A stretch of 64,000 nucleotides of DNA from UBA12170 sp964293475 (lineage in GTDB: Bacteria; Bacteroidota; Bacteroidia; Bacteroidales; UBA12170): NCBI GenBank assembly GCA_964293475.1, contig CAXYYJ010000031.1:1-64000 (forward strand), read 5' to 3'. Shown piece by piece: positions 37,081 to 46,888 of the stretch. Each line of letters begins with the position of its first letter. The stretch's first letter is position 1. The position numbers were made by a program, and so were the translations under genes. The notes below the pieces were generated by a model. The model saw only the letters and a program-made list of their open reading frames with translations, had not been told where the DNA came from and did not search any database.

Positions 37081-38718
37081 TTAGCTTTTCTTCTCCAGTT
37101 CCCGCAAATGCTCCATCTTTTTTCGGGCTAAAAATTCCTGAATTCCTTCAAAATGCTCTCTTACCCGCTTGTGTCCAAATTCGAAAACCTTACTCACCAT
37201 TCCATCCAGAAAATCGCGGTCGTGCGAAACGAGAATCAAAGTGCCATCGTAATCCATAAGTGCTTGTTTTAGAATGTCTTTGGTTCTCAGGTCGAGATGG
37301 TTGGTGGGCTCATCGAGAATAAGCAGATTCACAGGCTCCAGCAGCAGTTTTATCATGGCAAGTCGTGTTCTTTCTCCCCCTGATAAAATTTTAACGGGCT
37401 TGTCCCAGTCATCGCCGCCAAACATAAAAGCCCCCAGAATATCTTTTATTTTATTCCTGATTTCGCCTTTGGCAATATAATCGATGGTTTGAAAAACGGT
37501 TTGGCTTTCGTCGAGCAGTGAGGCTTCATTTTGAGCAAAATAGCCAATAAGGGTGTTGTGCCCCAGACTTAGTTTCCCATCAAAATTTATCTCACCCATA
37601 ATGGCTTTTATCATGGTCGATTTTCCCTCGCCATTTTTACCCACAAAGGCTACTTTTTCGCCACGCTGTATGCTGAAACTGGCATTCTGAAATACCAGAT
37701 GTTCATCATAGGATTTTCCAACTTCTTCGGCAGTTACTGGATAGGAGCCTGAGCGGGGAGAAGGCGGAAACCGCAGTTTTAAATGGGAAGTATCTACCTC
37801 GTCAACTTCCAGAAGCACAAGCTTCTCGAGCATCTTCACCCTCGATTGAACCTGAAGCGTCTTGGAATAAGTTCCCCTGAATCTGTCTATAAATTCCTGG
37901 TTATCAGCAATAAATCGCTGTTGTTCATCAAAGGCTTTTTGCTGCTGGTCTCTTCGTTCCTTTCGCAGTTGCAAATAGGTGGAGTAATTTACTTTGTAAT
38001 CGTAAATTTTTCCCATGCTTAATTCGATGGTTCTGTTGGTGATATTGTCGATAAACATTTTATCGTGCGATATCACCATAACGGCTTTGGCCCCGTTAAT
38101 CAAAAAATCTTCCAGCCACTGAACCGATTCAATGTCAAGGTGGTTGGTGGGCTCATCCAAAAGAATCAAATCGGGGTTTTGAAGAAGAATTTTGGCCAAT
38201 TCAATTCTCATGCGCCATCCGCCGCTGAATTCGCTGGTGTTTCGGTGGAAATCTGTCCGCTCAAAGCCCAAACCCATCAGCGTTTTTTCCACTTCGGCAT
38301 CGTAGTTCACTTCGCCCTGACTGTAAAGCTTTTCGCTCAAATCCGACACTTTCTCAATGATGCTGTAATATTCTTCCGATTCATAATCGGCGCGTTGTGT
38401 CAACTCAAGGTTGAGCTCGTTGAGCTCGTGCTGCATATTTTGCATATCGCCAAAAGCCAGCGAGGCTTCCTGAAACACAGTTCGCTCATTATTCACAATC
38501 AAATGCTGGGGCAAATAGGCAATCACAGATTCTTTGGGGGCGGTAATTTTTCCTCTCGTGGGTGATTTTGCTCCGGCAATAATTTTTAGCAGGGTCGATT
38601 TTCCGGCTCCGTTTTTGCCCATCAGGGCAATTCTGTCTTTGTCGTTCACCACAAACGAAATATCTTTAAAAAGGGTTGTTCCGCCAAATTCCACGGCCAG
38701 TCCATCAATTGAAATCAT
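37081..38718 (-). CDS. ABC-F family ATPase
   Basis: A 545-residue soluble protein with two ABC domains and no membrane part. First domain: GKNGAGKSTLLK, signature FSGGWRMRIELA, LLDEPTNHLDIESV. Second domain: GKNGEGKSTMIK, LSGGERTRLAM, LLILDEPTNHLDL. An interdomain linker rich in charged residues (RKERRDQQQKAFDEQQRFI) is the P-site tRNA interaction motif. ABC-F proteins act on the ribosome in elongation control or antibiotic protection; the subtype is not assignable by eye. Confidence 0.93.
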   Translation of the reverse strand: MISIDGLAVEFGGTTLFKDISFVVNDKDRIALMGKNGAGKSTLLKIIAGAKSPTRGKITAPKESVIAYLPQHLIVNNERTVFQEASLAFGDMQNMQHELNELNLELTQRADYESEEYYSIIEKVSDLSEKLYSQGEVNYDAEVEKTLMGLGFERTDFHRNTSEFSGGWRMRIELAKILLQNPDLILLDEPTNHLDIESVQWLEDFLINGAKAVMVISHDKMFIDNITNRTIELSMGKIYDYKVNYSTYLQLRKERRDQQQKAFDEQQRFIADNQEFIDRFRGTYSKTLQVQSRVKMLEKLVLLEVDEVDTSHLKLRFPPSPRSGSYPVTAEEVGKSYDEHLVFQNASFSIQRGEKVAFVGKNGEGKSTMIKAIMGEINFDGKLSLGHNTLIGYFAQNEASLLDESQTVFQTIDYIAKGEIRNKIKDILGAFMFGGDDWDKPVKILSGGERTRLAMIKLLLEPVNLLILDEPTNHLDLRTKDILKQALMDYDGTLILVSHDRDFLDGMVSKVFEFGHKRVREHFEGIQEFLARKKMEHLRELEKKS

Positions 38719-38742
38719 TCTGCTGTTTTAAAATTTTGGGTG

Positions 38743-38750
38743 CAAAGATA
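38743..38750 (-). promoter_or_regulatory. -7 element of the ABC-F gene
   Basis: Read on the minus strand, TATCTTTG matches TAnnTTTG, 25 bases before the ABC-F start. Just upstream (38765-38792) an 11-bp stem with one mismatch, AGGCCGAAGCC against GGCTTCAGCCT, lies after the preceding repressor gene and may act as its transcript end. Confidence 0.55.
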
Positions 38751-38833
38751 GACAAATGAGCCAAAGGCCGAAGCCGATTTTGGCTTCAGCCTAAAATGAT
38801 GTTTATGTGCTGAAAATCAATAGAAAATCCTTG

Positions 38834-39640
38834 CTAAAGCTGAAGTCGGGTTTGAATCTGTTGCACTTCTTTCTGCAGGCTTTTCAGGCTTATGGCCAAA
38901 GCTTCGGTTCGCATTTCGTTGGTTTCGGGCAATTCGCCGCTGATATAGTTTACAAATTTCCAAACTTCTTTAACATCTTGAATTTGAATATCGTAGGGTG
39001 AAAAAAGTGGGTTTAGTGAATGGAGAATGAGCTTCCCATCCGATTCTATTCTGTTTTCAACCACCTTAAAAACAATGCCATCGTTCAGGGTGACAATGAT
39101 ATGGGCTTGTTTGTTTTTGATAAAAGTCCAGTTTTGAACAAACTCTCCGGTAACAAAAGAGCCGCTGGGAATGGGCAGCATGGAATCGCCGCTAATTTGA
39201 AAAGTGCGGTATTTCTTTTGTTTCGAAAGAAAGGGGAGCTGAAAGGTGGGCAATATTTTAATATACTCCGGATCGGCAAATCCGCTGGCATAGCCCGCCT
39301 GTGCTTTTTCGGGCACGAGTTCTATGTTTTCTTCGTTGTCGGCATTTACCGATGTTACCAAAACCCGCAATTTACTCCCTTTAATATACACATCGTAACC
39401 CCGTTCCAACTGGTTGAGCTGACTCTCGGGCAATGCGCTCAAATCTATGCGGATGAGCGTGTCGACCGAAACATTATAATACTCCGAAAAACTGATTAAT
39501 ACAGCCATGCCGGGCTGGGCAATCTCGTTTTCGTAGCCACTCAGGGTGGAGCGTTTCATGTGCAAACTCTCCGCCACATCTTCCTGAGTAAACCGCTTTC
39601 TTTTTCTTAATAACTTGATGTTTTCGCTAAAAATTGACAT
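38834..39640 (-). CDS. XRE/S24 LexA-like self-cleaving repressor
   Basis: A 268-residue protein. Residues 5-60 are an XRE helix-turn-helix (RKRKRFTQEDVAESLHMKRS, then TLSGYENEIAQPG). Residues about 110-235 are an S24 peptidase domain with a likely self-cleavage site A115-G116, catalytic Ser153 in GDSMLP and Lys192 in IVFKVV. This is the logic of LexA and phage CI repressors: DNA-damage-activated RecA triggers self-cleavage and derepression. It is divergent from the Y-family polymerase gene, its most likely target, across a 203-base region containing palindromes. Confidence 0.87.
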   Translation of the reverse strand: MSIFSENIKLLRKRKRFTQEDVAESLHMKRSTLSGYENEIAQPGMAVLISFSEYYNVSVDTLIRIDLSALPESQLNQLERGYDVYIKGSKLRVLVTSVNADNEENIELVPEKAQAGYASGFADPEYIKILPTFQLPFLSKQKKYRTFQISGDSMLPIPSGSFVTGEFVQNWTFIKNKQAHIIVTLNDGIVFKVVENRIESDGKLILHSLNPLFSPYDIQIQDVKEVWKFVNYISGELPETNEMRTEALAISLKSLQKEVQQIQTRLQL

Positions 39641-39750
39641 AATACCTGATATTTAAAATCCCTGTTTTATTTTCTGTTCGCTGTTTCGCATTTTGCCGCA
39701 ATCATTTTGCAATTCTCTTTTTTTAACAATTTCGGCTCACCACTTTAAAA

Positions 39751-39795
39751 ATATAATGATTATATTATAGCCGCAAAAATGATTAAATAATAATC
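39751..39795. promoter_or_regulatory. Candidate operators between the S24 repressor and polymerase IV
   Basis: ATATAATGATTATAT (39751-39765) is a perfect 7-bp inverted repeat around one base. GATTA-N5-TAATC (39781-39795) follows 15 bases later. Both lie 49-93 bases before the polymerase start and are candidate sites for the divergent repressor. Confidence 0.45.
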
Positions 39796-39843
39796 AAAAT
39801 TAAACAAAATTTTGAATGCTGCAATTTTTTTATAAAACTTTTT

Positions 39844-41040
39844 ATGCCAACAGATTATCACAACAGAACCATTGCACATTTCGACCTCGACAGCTTTTTT
39901 GTTTCGGTGGAGCGGCTCATGAACAGCAAGCTGGTGGGGTTGCCTGTAATCATTGGCGGAACGTCGGACAGGGGAGTGGTGAGCAGTTGCAGTTACGAAG
40001 CCAGGGCTTTCGGAGTTCATTCGGCCATGCCCATGAAGCTGGCTCAGCGCCTTTGCAAAGACGCTGTTATCATTCGGGGCGACATGGATAACTACAGCAA
40101 ATACTCGCGGTTGGTTACCGATGTTATTGCCGATAAAGCTCCGGTTTACGAGAAAGCTTCCATCGACGAGCATTACCTCGACATTACCGGAATGGATCGT
40201 TTTTTTGGCTCCTATCAATGGACCCACGAGCTGAGGCAGCAAATCATCAAAGAAACCGGATTGCCCATTTCCTTTGGCCTTTCGGTGAATAAAACAGTGG
40301 CTAAAATGGCCACCGGCGAAGCCAAACCCAATGGCGAGCTTCAGGTAACTCCCGAAATGGTGAAGCCTTTTATGTTCCCTTTGTCCATCCGCAAAATTCC
40401 CATGATTGGCCAAAAAACCTACCACCTTCTCCGCTCCATGGGCGTTTCGACCATCGAAACTCTCAGCCGTATTCCCCCCGATATGATGGAACAGGTGCTC
40501 GGAAAATCCGGAACCATCATCTGGAAAAAAGCCAATGGCATCGATTTGAGCCCCGTGGAGCCTTACAGCGAACGGAAAAGCATCAGCAGCGAACGAACTT
40601 TCCAAAAAGATACCACCGATGTGGTTTTCTTAAGACTTCTCATTATCTCCATGGTCGAAAAACTTGCCTTTCAGCTCCGCAAAAAGCAAAAGCTCACGGG
40701 CTGTATCACCATTAAAATCCGCTATTCCAACTTCGATACCCACACCCAGCAAAAACATATTCCCTATACATCGTTCGATCATGTGCTTATGAAAGTAGCC
40801 ACCGAGCTGTTCGAGAAACTCTATAACCGCCGCATGCTTATCAGGCTTGTGGGCGTGCGGCTCAGCGATTTGGTTTATGGGGTTCAGCAACTCAACCTTT
40901 TCGAAGATACCCCCGAGATGATTAGCCTGTATCAGGCCATGGACAAGGTGCGGCTGAGATTCGGAAGCCAGGCCATAAAACGGGCATCATCGCTGTTTAA
41001 TCAGGCCATGGACGAAGACACCGAAACAGAAACAGAATAA
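39844..41040 (+). CDS. dinB: Y-family DNA polymerase IV (DinB-like)
   Basis: A 398-residue translesion polymerase. The metal-binding motifs are HFDLDSFFVSVERL near residue 11 and KASIDEHYLDITG near 105. The steric-gate/fingers part is SYEARAFGVHSAMPMKLAQ, and the helix-hairpin-helix region is IPMIGQKTYHLLRSMG. The little-finger domain follows. Motif order and length fit DinB/Pol IV; the catalytic motif has H where many have A (SIDEHYLD). Regulation by the divergent LexA-like repressor is likely. Confidence 0.9.
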   Translation: MPTDYHNRTIAHFDLDSFFVSVERLMNSKLVGLPVIIGGTSDRGVVSSCSYEARAFGVHSAMPMKLAQRLCKDAVIIRGDMDNYSKYSRLVTDVIADKAPVYEKASIDEHYLDITGMDRFFGSYQWTHELRQQIIKETGLPISFGLSVNKTVAKMATGEAKPNGELQVTPEMVKPFMFPLSIRKIPMIGQKTYHLLRSMGVSTIETLSRIPPDMMEQVLGKSGTIIWKKANGIDLSPVEPYSERKSISSERTFQKDTTDVVFLRLLIISMVEKLAFQLRKKQKLTGCITIKIRYSNFDTHTQQKHIPYTSFDHVLMKVATELFEKLYNRRMLIRLVGVRLSDLVYGVQQLNLFEDTPEMISLYQAMDKVRLRFGSQAIKRASSLFNQAMDEDTETETE

Positions 41041-41051
41041 ATTTAGAACCT

Positions 41052-41192
41052 ATGAACTACGAAACCTACCGGAAAATCAAATCCATGCGATCCTTCAGGC
41101 AAAAATTTGCCGAGATGATAAACGAGTACAGAAGCGGTTTTATCAGAAAACCAAAAATCTGTTCACCAGAGAAAAAAACAGCGGAAAGTTGA
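41052..41192 (+). CDS. Possible 46-residue basic protein downstream of dinB
   Basis: An ATG 12 bases after the dinB stop opens a 46-residue frame, starting MNYETYRKIKSMRSF, with 11 Arg/Lys in the first 35 residues. It has no recognised family. Position and codon use make translation possible, with dinB as the likely operon partner. The remaining 110 bases before mfd hold no gene. Confidence 0.35.
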   Translation: MNYETYRKIKSMRSFRQKFAEMINEYRSGFIRKPKICSPEKKTAES

Positions 41193-41299
41193 AAGCAACG
41201 GAATTATTGATAATCAGGCATATGAAGACGAAAAGTGCGTTCTTTCAACAGAGAATTCTTTTACAGATTTTTCGGGTTTCCCCATCCGGATTTCTTTCT

Positions 41300-41307
41300 T
41301 ATTTTTG
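41300..41307 (+). promoter_or_regulatory. -7 element of mfd
   Basis: TATTTTTG is a perfect TAnnTTTG match. It includes the TTG at 41305 that could otherwise be read as the mfd start, which argues for the TTG at 41326 as the true start with a very short leader. Confidence 0.6.
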
Positions 41308-41325
41308 CCAAAAATAGCACACAAA

Positions 41326-44300
41326 TTGAAATTAGGCGATTTACTCTCCCGTTATCAGTCAGATAAAACAAAACAGTTTTTTCAGTTATACGACCATAAA
41401 CAGCAAATTGGACTCAAAGGCCTGATAGGCTCTTCATTATCCATCTACATGTCATTGGTTTTTATAGAGAAAAAAGGGTTTCACCTGGTGGTAATGCCCG
41501 ATAAAGAGTCGGCGGCCTACTTGTACAACGATCTTGAAAATCTTCTGGATGATGTGGGAGTGGATTACTACCGCAAAAAAATCATGTTCTATCCTTCGGG
41601 TTATAAACGTCCCTATGAAACCGATCATCCGGACAGCGCCAACCTGCTCTCGCGAACCGAAGTTATTACCCGACTCACCTCCGGAACAAAAGATTTAATG
41701 GTTATTAGTTTCCCCGAAGCCCTTTCGGAGAAAATAGTATCGAAGAAATATGTAACCGACCACACCATTCTACTCCACTCAGAAGAATTAATGGAGCAGG
41801 ACGAGTTGCTCGAAAAACTCGTTCATCTGGGCTTTTCCCGCGTCGATTTTGTGGTTGAGCCCGGACAGTTTGCACTCAGGGGCGGATTGATGGATGTGTT
41901 TTCCTATGCTTTCGATTATCCCTATCGCCTGGAGTTTTTTGGCGATCAGATTGAGTCCATCAGAACTTTTGATCCAGCTACTCAGCTCAGCATCAAAACG
42001 TTGAAAACCGCTAAAATACTTCCAAATCTTCAGCGTCAGGAAATAAAAGAGAAAAGAGCTTCCTTTGTCGGAATGTTGCCTGCCGAAGCGCGTTTGTGGT
42101 TGCATCAGGAAGATTTTATCTTCGACAAGCTGAATCAGGGCTACGAATCGGCGTTGAAGCACTACGAAAACCTAAAGGGGGAAATAAAACATTTGCACCC
42201 CGAAGAGCTATTTGTTACTGGCCATTCAGTAAAAACCGACATGGAACGAATGCATGTGGTCTTTACCCAGCAAAAAGCTGACAAAACCCCCGATTTATCC
42301 TTCGATATTCAACCGCAACCCAACTTCAACAAACACTTTGAACTGCTCATCGACGACTTGAACACCAACAAAGCCAATGGCATTAAAACGGTGATTGTCA
42401 GTGAGTCGGAAAAGCAGCTTTTGCGCTTGCAGCAAATTTTTGAAGATTTGCTGGGCGAGAACGGACATCAGATTTACAATAGCATTCAAATAGGTCTGCA
42501 TCAGGGGTTTATTGATAACGATAACCAAATAGCGGTTTATACCGACCATCAGATTTTCGACCGTTATCAGCGCTTCAGACTTCGCGAGGGATTCGGCGGA
42601 AAAGAAGTCATCACCATCAAAGAACTCTACGATTTACGAAAAGGAGACTATGTAACTCATATTGACCACGGTATCGGTCGCTTCGATGGGTTGGAGAAAA
42701 TTGTTAACAACGGCAAAGTGCAGGAAGTTATCCGCATCATCTATAAAAACGATGACCTGCTCTACGTAAATATTCACTCGCTTCACCGGATTTCGAAATT
42801 CTCTGGAAAGGATGGAACGCCCCCGCAGCTCAATAAAATTGGGTCGCCAGCCTGGAAAGCCCTGAAAAATAAAACAAAAAGCAGGGTAAAAGACATTGCA
42901 CAGGAACTGATTAAGCTCTACGCCGAGCGAAAAATGCAACCCGGTTTTAGTTTTGCCCCCGATACCTATCTGCAAAACGAGTTGGAAGCCAGTTTTATTT
43001 ACGAAGATACTCCCGACCAACTCAAAGCCACTCAGGCAGTTAAAGCAGATATGGAACTAGAACATCCCATGGACAGGCTAATTTGTGGCGATGTGGGATT
43101 TGGGAAAACAGAAATTGCCATCCGGGCTGCTTTCAAAGCAGTGACCGACAGCAAGCAGGTTGCTGTACTTGTTCCAACCACCATTTTAGCCTATCAGCAT
43201 TACAAAACCTTCAGCGAACGCCTAAAGGATTTTCCGGCAAGGGTGGAATATATCAGTCGCTTTCGCAGTGCTGCAAAAATTTCATCCATTTTAGCCGACC
43301 TGGAACAAGGTAAGGTTGATATATTGATCGGGACACACAAACTTGTGGGTAAAGAAGTGAAATTCAAAGACCTGGGCTTGTTGGTTGTGGACGAAGAGCA
43401 AAAATTTGGAGTATCGATTAAAGAAAAACTCAAGCAATTCAAAGTCAATGTTGATACACTTACTTTAACTGCCACACCCATCCCACGAACTTTGCAATTC
43501 TCCCTTATGGGAGCCCGCGATTTGAGCGTAATCAATACGCCGCCACCAAACCGCCAGCCTGTGCTCACCGAAGTCAGGGCATTTTCGGAAGAGATTATTC
43601 GCGATGCCATTCATTACGAAGTGAGTAGGAGAGGACAGGTGTTTTTTGTTCACAACAGAGTTCAGAATATCGAAGAAGTAGCAGCCATGATTCATCGCTT
43701 TGTGCCCGACGTAAAAATTGCCATTGCACACGGTCAGATGGATGGAGCTAAACTCGAAAAAACCATGCTCGATTTTATCGAAGGCGACTATGATGTGCTG
43801 TTGGCCACCAAAATCATTGAATCGGGACTCGATATTCCCAATGTGAATACCATCATCATCAACGAAGCCAACCACTACGGGTTGAGTGAGTTGCATCAGA
43901 TGCGCGGACGCGTTGGCAGAAGCAATAAAAAGGCTTTTTGCTATTTGCTGGCACCCCCCGAACTGGCTTTGACCGATGAAGCCCGCAAGCGACTGAAGGC
44001 CATAGAAGAATTCTCCAACCTGGGTTCCGGATTCAATATCGCCATGCGCGACCTCGATATTCGCGGAGCGGGAAATATTCTTGGAGCCGAGCAATCGGGA
44101 TTTATTTCGGAAATTGGCTTCGAAATGTATCAAAAAATTCTCGACGAAGCCCTGCAAGAGCTTAAGGATGCTGAATATTCTGATACAAGCCACGTTCAAA
44201 CGCCCTCCGATTTTGTGAATGAATGCCAGCTTGATACCGATTTAAACGCCCTGATTCCAGATGATTATGTGGAGAATATTGCCGAAAGATTATCGCTTTA

Positions 44301-44676
44301 TAAGGAACTTTCGCTCATAGAAACAGAGAACAAACTGCAGGAATTCGTTAATGCCCTGCACGATCGGTTTGGTCCTTTGCCCACAGCGGTTGAAAACCTG
44401 GTTCAGTCCATGCGAATTAAATGGCTTGGCAAAGATTTGGGTTTTGAACTCATCCGAATGAAAGGAGATTATTTATATGCCTATTTTATCAGCAATCAGG
44501 AGAGTAAATTCTATTCCACCGACTATTTCAGCAAGATGCTCTCGATAATACAATCCAATTCCAATTGTAAACTTCGCGAAAAGAATGAAAAATTAAGCTT
44601 GATATTCAGTCATGTACGCTCCATTAAGGATGCTTTAAAACTTTTGGAGGACCTAAAAGTCAGGATGCAGAATTAA
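41326..44676 (+). CDS. mfd: Transcription-repair coupling factor Mfd
   Basis: About 1116 residues. The TTG at 41326 (MKLGDLLSRYQ) is preferred to the TTG at 41305, which falls in the -7 promoter box. The N-terminal UvrB-like region (YPSGYKRPYE) precedes the CarD-like RNA polymerase-interacting domain (LRKGDYVTHIDHGIGRFDGL). Next are SF2 helicase motifs: CGDVGFGKTEIAIRAA, LVVDEEQKFGV, TLTATPIPRTLQF and QMRGRVGRSNKKAF. A C-terminal TRCF domain follows. It removes stalled RNA polymerase and recruits UvrA to damage. Full length and all motifs are present. Confidence 0.95.
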   Translation: MKLGDLLSRYQSDKTKQFFQLYDHKQQIGLKGLIGSSLSIYMSLVFIEKKGFHLVVMPDKESAAYLYNDLENLLDDVGVDYYRKKIMFYPSGYKRPYETDHPDSANLLSRTEVITRLTSGTKDLMVISFPEALSEKIVSKKYVTDHTILLHSEELMEQDELLEKLVHLGFSRVDFVVEPGQFALRGGLMDVFSYAFDYPYRLEFFGDQIESIRTFDPATQLSIKTLKTAKILPNLQRQEIKEKRASFVGMLPAEARLWLHQEDFIFDKLNQGYESALKHYENLKGEIKHLHPEELFVTGHSVKTDMERMHVVFTQQKADKTPDLSFDIQPQPNFNKHFELLIDDLNTNKANGIKTVIVSESEKQLLRLQQIFEDLLGENGHQIYNSIQIGLHQGFIDNDNQIAVYTDHQIFDRYQRFRLREGFGGKEVITIKELYDLRKGDYVTHIDHGIGRFDGLEKIVNNGKVQEVIRIIYKNDDLLYVNIHSLHRISKFSGKDGTPPQLNKIGSPAWKALKNKTKSRVKDIAQELIKLYAERKMQPGFSFAPDTYLQNELEASFIYEDTPDQLKATQAVKADMELEHPMDRLICGDVGFGKTEIAIRAAFKAVTDSKQVAVLVPTTILAYQHYKTFSERLKDFPARVEYISRFRSAAKISSILADLEQGKVDILIGTHKLVGKEVKFKDLGLLVVDEEQKFGVSIKEKLKQFKVNVDTLTLTATPIPRTLQFSLMGARDLSVINTPPPNRQPVLTEVRAFSEEIIRDAIHYEVSRRGQVFFVHNRVQNIEEVAAMIHRFVPDVKIAIAHGQMDGAKLEKTMLDFIEGDYDVLLATKIIESGLDIPNVNTIIINEANHYGLSELHQMRGRVGRSNKKAFCYLLAPPELALTDEARKRLKAIEEFSNLGSGFNIAMRDLDIRGAGNILGAEQSGFISEIGFEMYQKILDEALQELKDAEYSDTSHVQTPSDFVNECQLDTDLNALIPDDYVENIAERLSLYKELSLIETENKLQEFVNALHDRFGPLPTAVENLVQSMRIKWLGKDLGFELIRMKGDYLYAYFISNQESKFYSTDYFSKMLSIIQSNSNCKLREKNEKLSLIFSHVRSIKDALKLLEDLKVRMQN

Positions 44677-44686
44677 ACCCGCTGAT

Positions 44687-45073
44687 TTATTCTGTAAATG
44701 CATCTCTCAATTTGGCAATAATCTGTTTTTCTTCCGAAACAATACCACCAAAAGCTTCGGCAACCTTAACCACCGAATCAATACAGAATTTTTTAACCAC
44801 TGAGTTGAACAAATATTTATGATTGGAGTAGTAGTCAATAAATTTATCCAGGGCTATCTCCGAAGGAAATTCAGCGTCGTAGCTACTCAAAAAACCAGAA
44901 TCGGTGAGCATGATATCATAATCATCCGACTCGAGATTATGAGCTAGTTTAACCAGTTCATCCTTTGTAATCTTTTGAAATACAGAAATTTCTTCGTCTT
45001 GAATTTCCATATCCGACTTGGCAATGGCATACAATAAATTCCCGAAGGCCAAATAAAAGCTGTGCGGTAACAT
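44687..45073 (-). CDS. TerB-like helical protein
   Basis: A 128-residue soluble helical protein. FGNLLYAIAKSDMEIQDEEI resembles the first acidic motif of TerB/tellurite-resistance-like domains, and VVKVAEAFGGIVSEEKQIIAKL the second. Metal binding is possible. It has no ter genes around it; the neighbours are mfd (convergent, 10 bases away) and a divergent histidine kinase. Confidence 0.65.
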   Translation of the reverse strand: MLPHSFYLAFGNLLYAIAKSDMEIQDEEISVFQKITKDELVKLAHNLESDDYDIMLTDSGFLSSYDAEFPSEIALDKFIDYYSNHKYLFNSVVKKFCIDSVVKVAEAFGGIVSEEKQIIAKLRDAFTE

Positions 45074-45136
45074 GGTGCTTGTTTTAATTAGATTACTAAA
45101 ATAATTAATTTGATGAATATCGGAGTAATTTTTTTA

Positions 45137-45144
45137 TAAATTTG
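45137..45144 (+). promoter_or_regulatory. -7 element of the histidine kinase gene
   Basis: TAAATTTG matches TAnnTTTG and lies 17 bases before the ATG at 45161. Confidence 0.5.
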
Positions 45145-45160
45145 ACAAAACAAGTGATAA

Positions 45161-46684
45161 ATGGGCCTATTTGGTAAAAAAAGCTCTGGCGGCAACTCTA
45201 AAGCCGACAGTTCATATGGAGATTATAAAGGGTTCGACCAACTATTTGCGATTCTTATTGCTCATATTGATGGAACCATCATCTCGTTTAATGATTTATT
45301 TTCCATTCAGTTTGGTTATAAAAGCTCTGAATTTGAAGGCAATCCGGTGGGAGTAGTTCAGCTGGGATTAATGTCGAAGGAGGCTTACAGCGCCATTTAT
45401 ACAAGCATCCAATTGAGTGAGGCTTACCAGACTGAAGTACAGATAAAATCGAAAACGGGGAACCTAAACTCCTATAAAATGAAGGCGGCTCCACTGCCCG
45501 ATAATAAGTTTTTGCTGGTTTTTGAGCCAGTGAGAAAAGAAAAAACAATTGTTGACGATGCAGCAGAATCCAATCGTCTTTTTATGGAGATGATTAATCA
45601 TATGCCCGACATCATTTGCTTTAAGGATGGAGCTGGTAAATGGTTATTGGCCAATGATGCAGATTTGGAGTTGTTTCAGTTAAAAGGCGTGAGTTATATT
45701 GGAAAAACCGATGCTGATTTAGCACCTTTCACCCACGAAATTTACAAGAACTCTTTTTTAACCTGCATGGATACGGATGAAAAATGCTGGATTGAAAGAG
45801 AAATAAGCAGAGGCGATGAGATTATAACTACACCAGGTGGTAATCAAATGTCCTACGATGTTTTAAAAATTCCGGTATTCAATGTCGATGGAACCCGAAA
45901 GAATCTTATTGTGGTGGGGCGCGATGTTACCGAACGACGCAATACTGAAAAGGAACTTATAGCATCTAAATTAAAAGCCGAAGAAGCCGACCGTTTAAAA
46001 TCAGCTTTTTTAGCCACCATGTCGCATGAGCTCAGAACCCCGCTTAATGCAATCATCGGTTTTGCCAACCTTATTTTTGAAGAAGAGAATATCAACGAAA
46101 TCAGAGAATTTTCACGGATTATTAATAACAATTCCAATGTTCTGCTCAATCTCATTGAAGACATTTTCGATATTTCTCTCATTGAGGCTCAACAAATGCA
46201 GGTTGAGCGGCATAAATTCGATATTGTGAAAACAATCTATGAAGTTTTTGAGATATTCCCCCACGAAATTCATATTTTGGATAAGCTTGATATCGATTTA
46301 AAAATCCTTATAAATGAACCTGGAATGCTGGTTTGTGGCGACGAATACAGGGTTAAACAAATACTCATAAACCTGATTCGCAATGCCTTGAAATTTACCA
46401 TGAAAGGCTATGTCCATATCAAGCTTAGAGAAACTGACGATTTTGTTGAAATTGACATTGAAGATTCAGGAATCGGTATAGCTTCCGAAAAGCTCGATTT
46501 TATTTTCCAAATGTTCCAACAAGTCGAAGAAGGATCAAAAAGAAAATATGGGGGAGCTGGTTTAGGACTTTCCATTTCAAAACAATTGGCGGTTATGATG
46601 GATGGTGATATCACCGTAAAATCCGAATTGGATAAAGGCTCTGTATTTTCACTTCGACTACCCAAAACATCGCAGCAGAAATAG
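45161..46684 (+). CDS. PAS-domain sensor histidine kinase
   Basis: A 507-residue soluble kinase with no membrane segment. A PAS-like region (about 25-125) is followed by a second PAS (about 135-260, HMPDIICFKDGAGKWLLAND, ending VVGRDVTERR). HisKA has phospho-acceptor H289 in ATMSHELRTPLNAIIGFANL. The HATPase domain has the N box QILINLIRNALKF, DSGIGIA and GGAGLGLSI. No receiver or DNA-binding domain is attached and no response regulator is adjacent, so its partner is elsewhere. Confidence 0.93.
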   Translation: MGLFGKKSSGGNSKADSSYGDYKGFDQLFAILIAHIDGTIISFNDLFSIQFGYKSSEFEGNPVGVVQLGLMSKEAYSAIYTSIQLSEAYQTEVQIKSKTGNLNSYKMKAAPLPDNKFLLVFEPVRKEKTIVDDAAESNRLFMEMINHMPDIICFKDGAGKWLLANDADLELFQLKGVSYIGKTDADLAPFTHEIYKNSFLTCMDTDEKCWIEREISRGDEIITTPGGNQMSYDVLKIPVFNVDGTRKNLIVVGRDVTERRNTEKELIASKLKAEEADRLKSAFLATMSHELRTPLNAIIGFANLIFEEENINEIREFSRIINNNSNVLLNLIEDIFDISLIEAQQMQVERHKFDIVKTIYEVFEIFPHEIHILDKLDIDLKILINEPGMLVCGDEYRVKQILINLIRNALKFTMKGYVHIKLRETDDFVEIDIEDSGIGIASEKLDFIFQMFQQVEEGSKRKYGGAGLGLSISKQLAVMMDGDITVKSELDKGSVFSLRLPKTSQQK

Positions 46685-46888
46685 CTCTGAATTTCAATTT
46701 CAGTAATTTACCTATTCCTTTTATTATTTGCACACAAGGTGATATTTTATTTCATAAAGTGTTGTAAATAAGATAATTAATTCCATTTTTTTTCATGATT
46801 TCTGTACCCTTCAATTTAAAATATTTCTAAATTGTAGCCACCACCATCAACTGCGGTCTGCCCGGCTAACTATCTTATTTAAAATAGC

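Noticed and set aside
39760..40605. Minus-strand 281-residue frame across dinB
   Set aside because: It mirrors the conserved polymerase coding sequence; composition is that of a shadow frame.
43465..44199. Long open frame on the minus strand inside mfd
   Set aside because: It is antisense to conserved helicase motifs and has no recognisable protein features.
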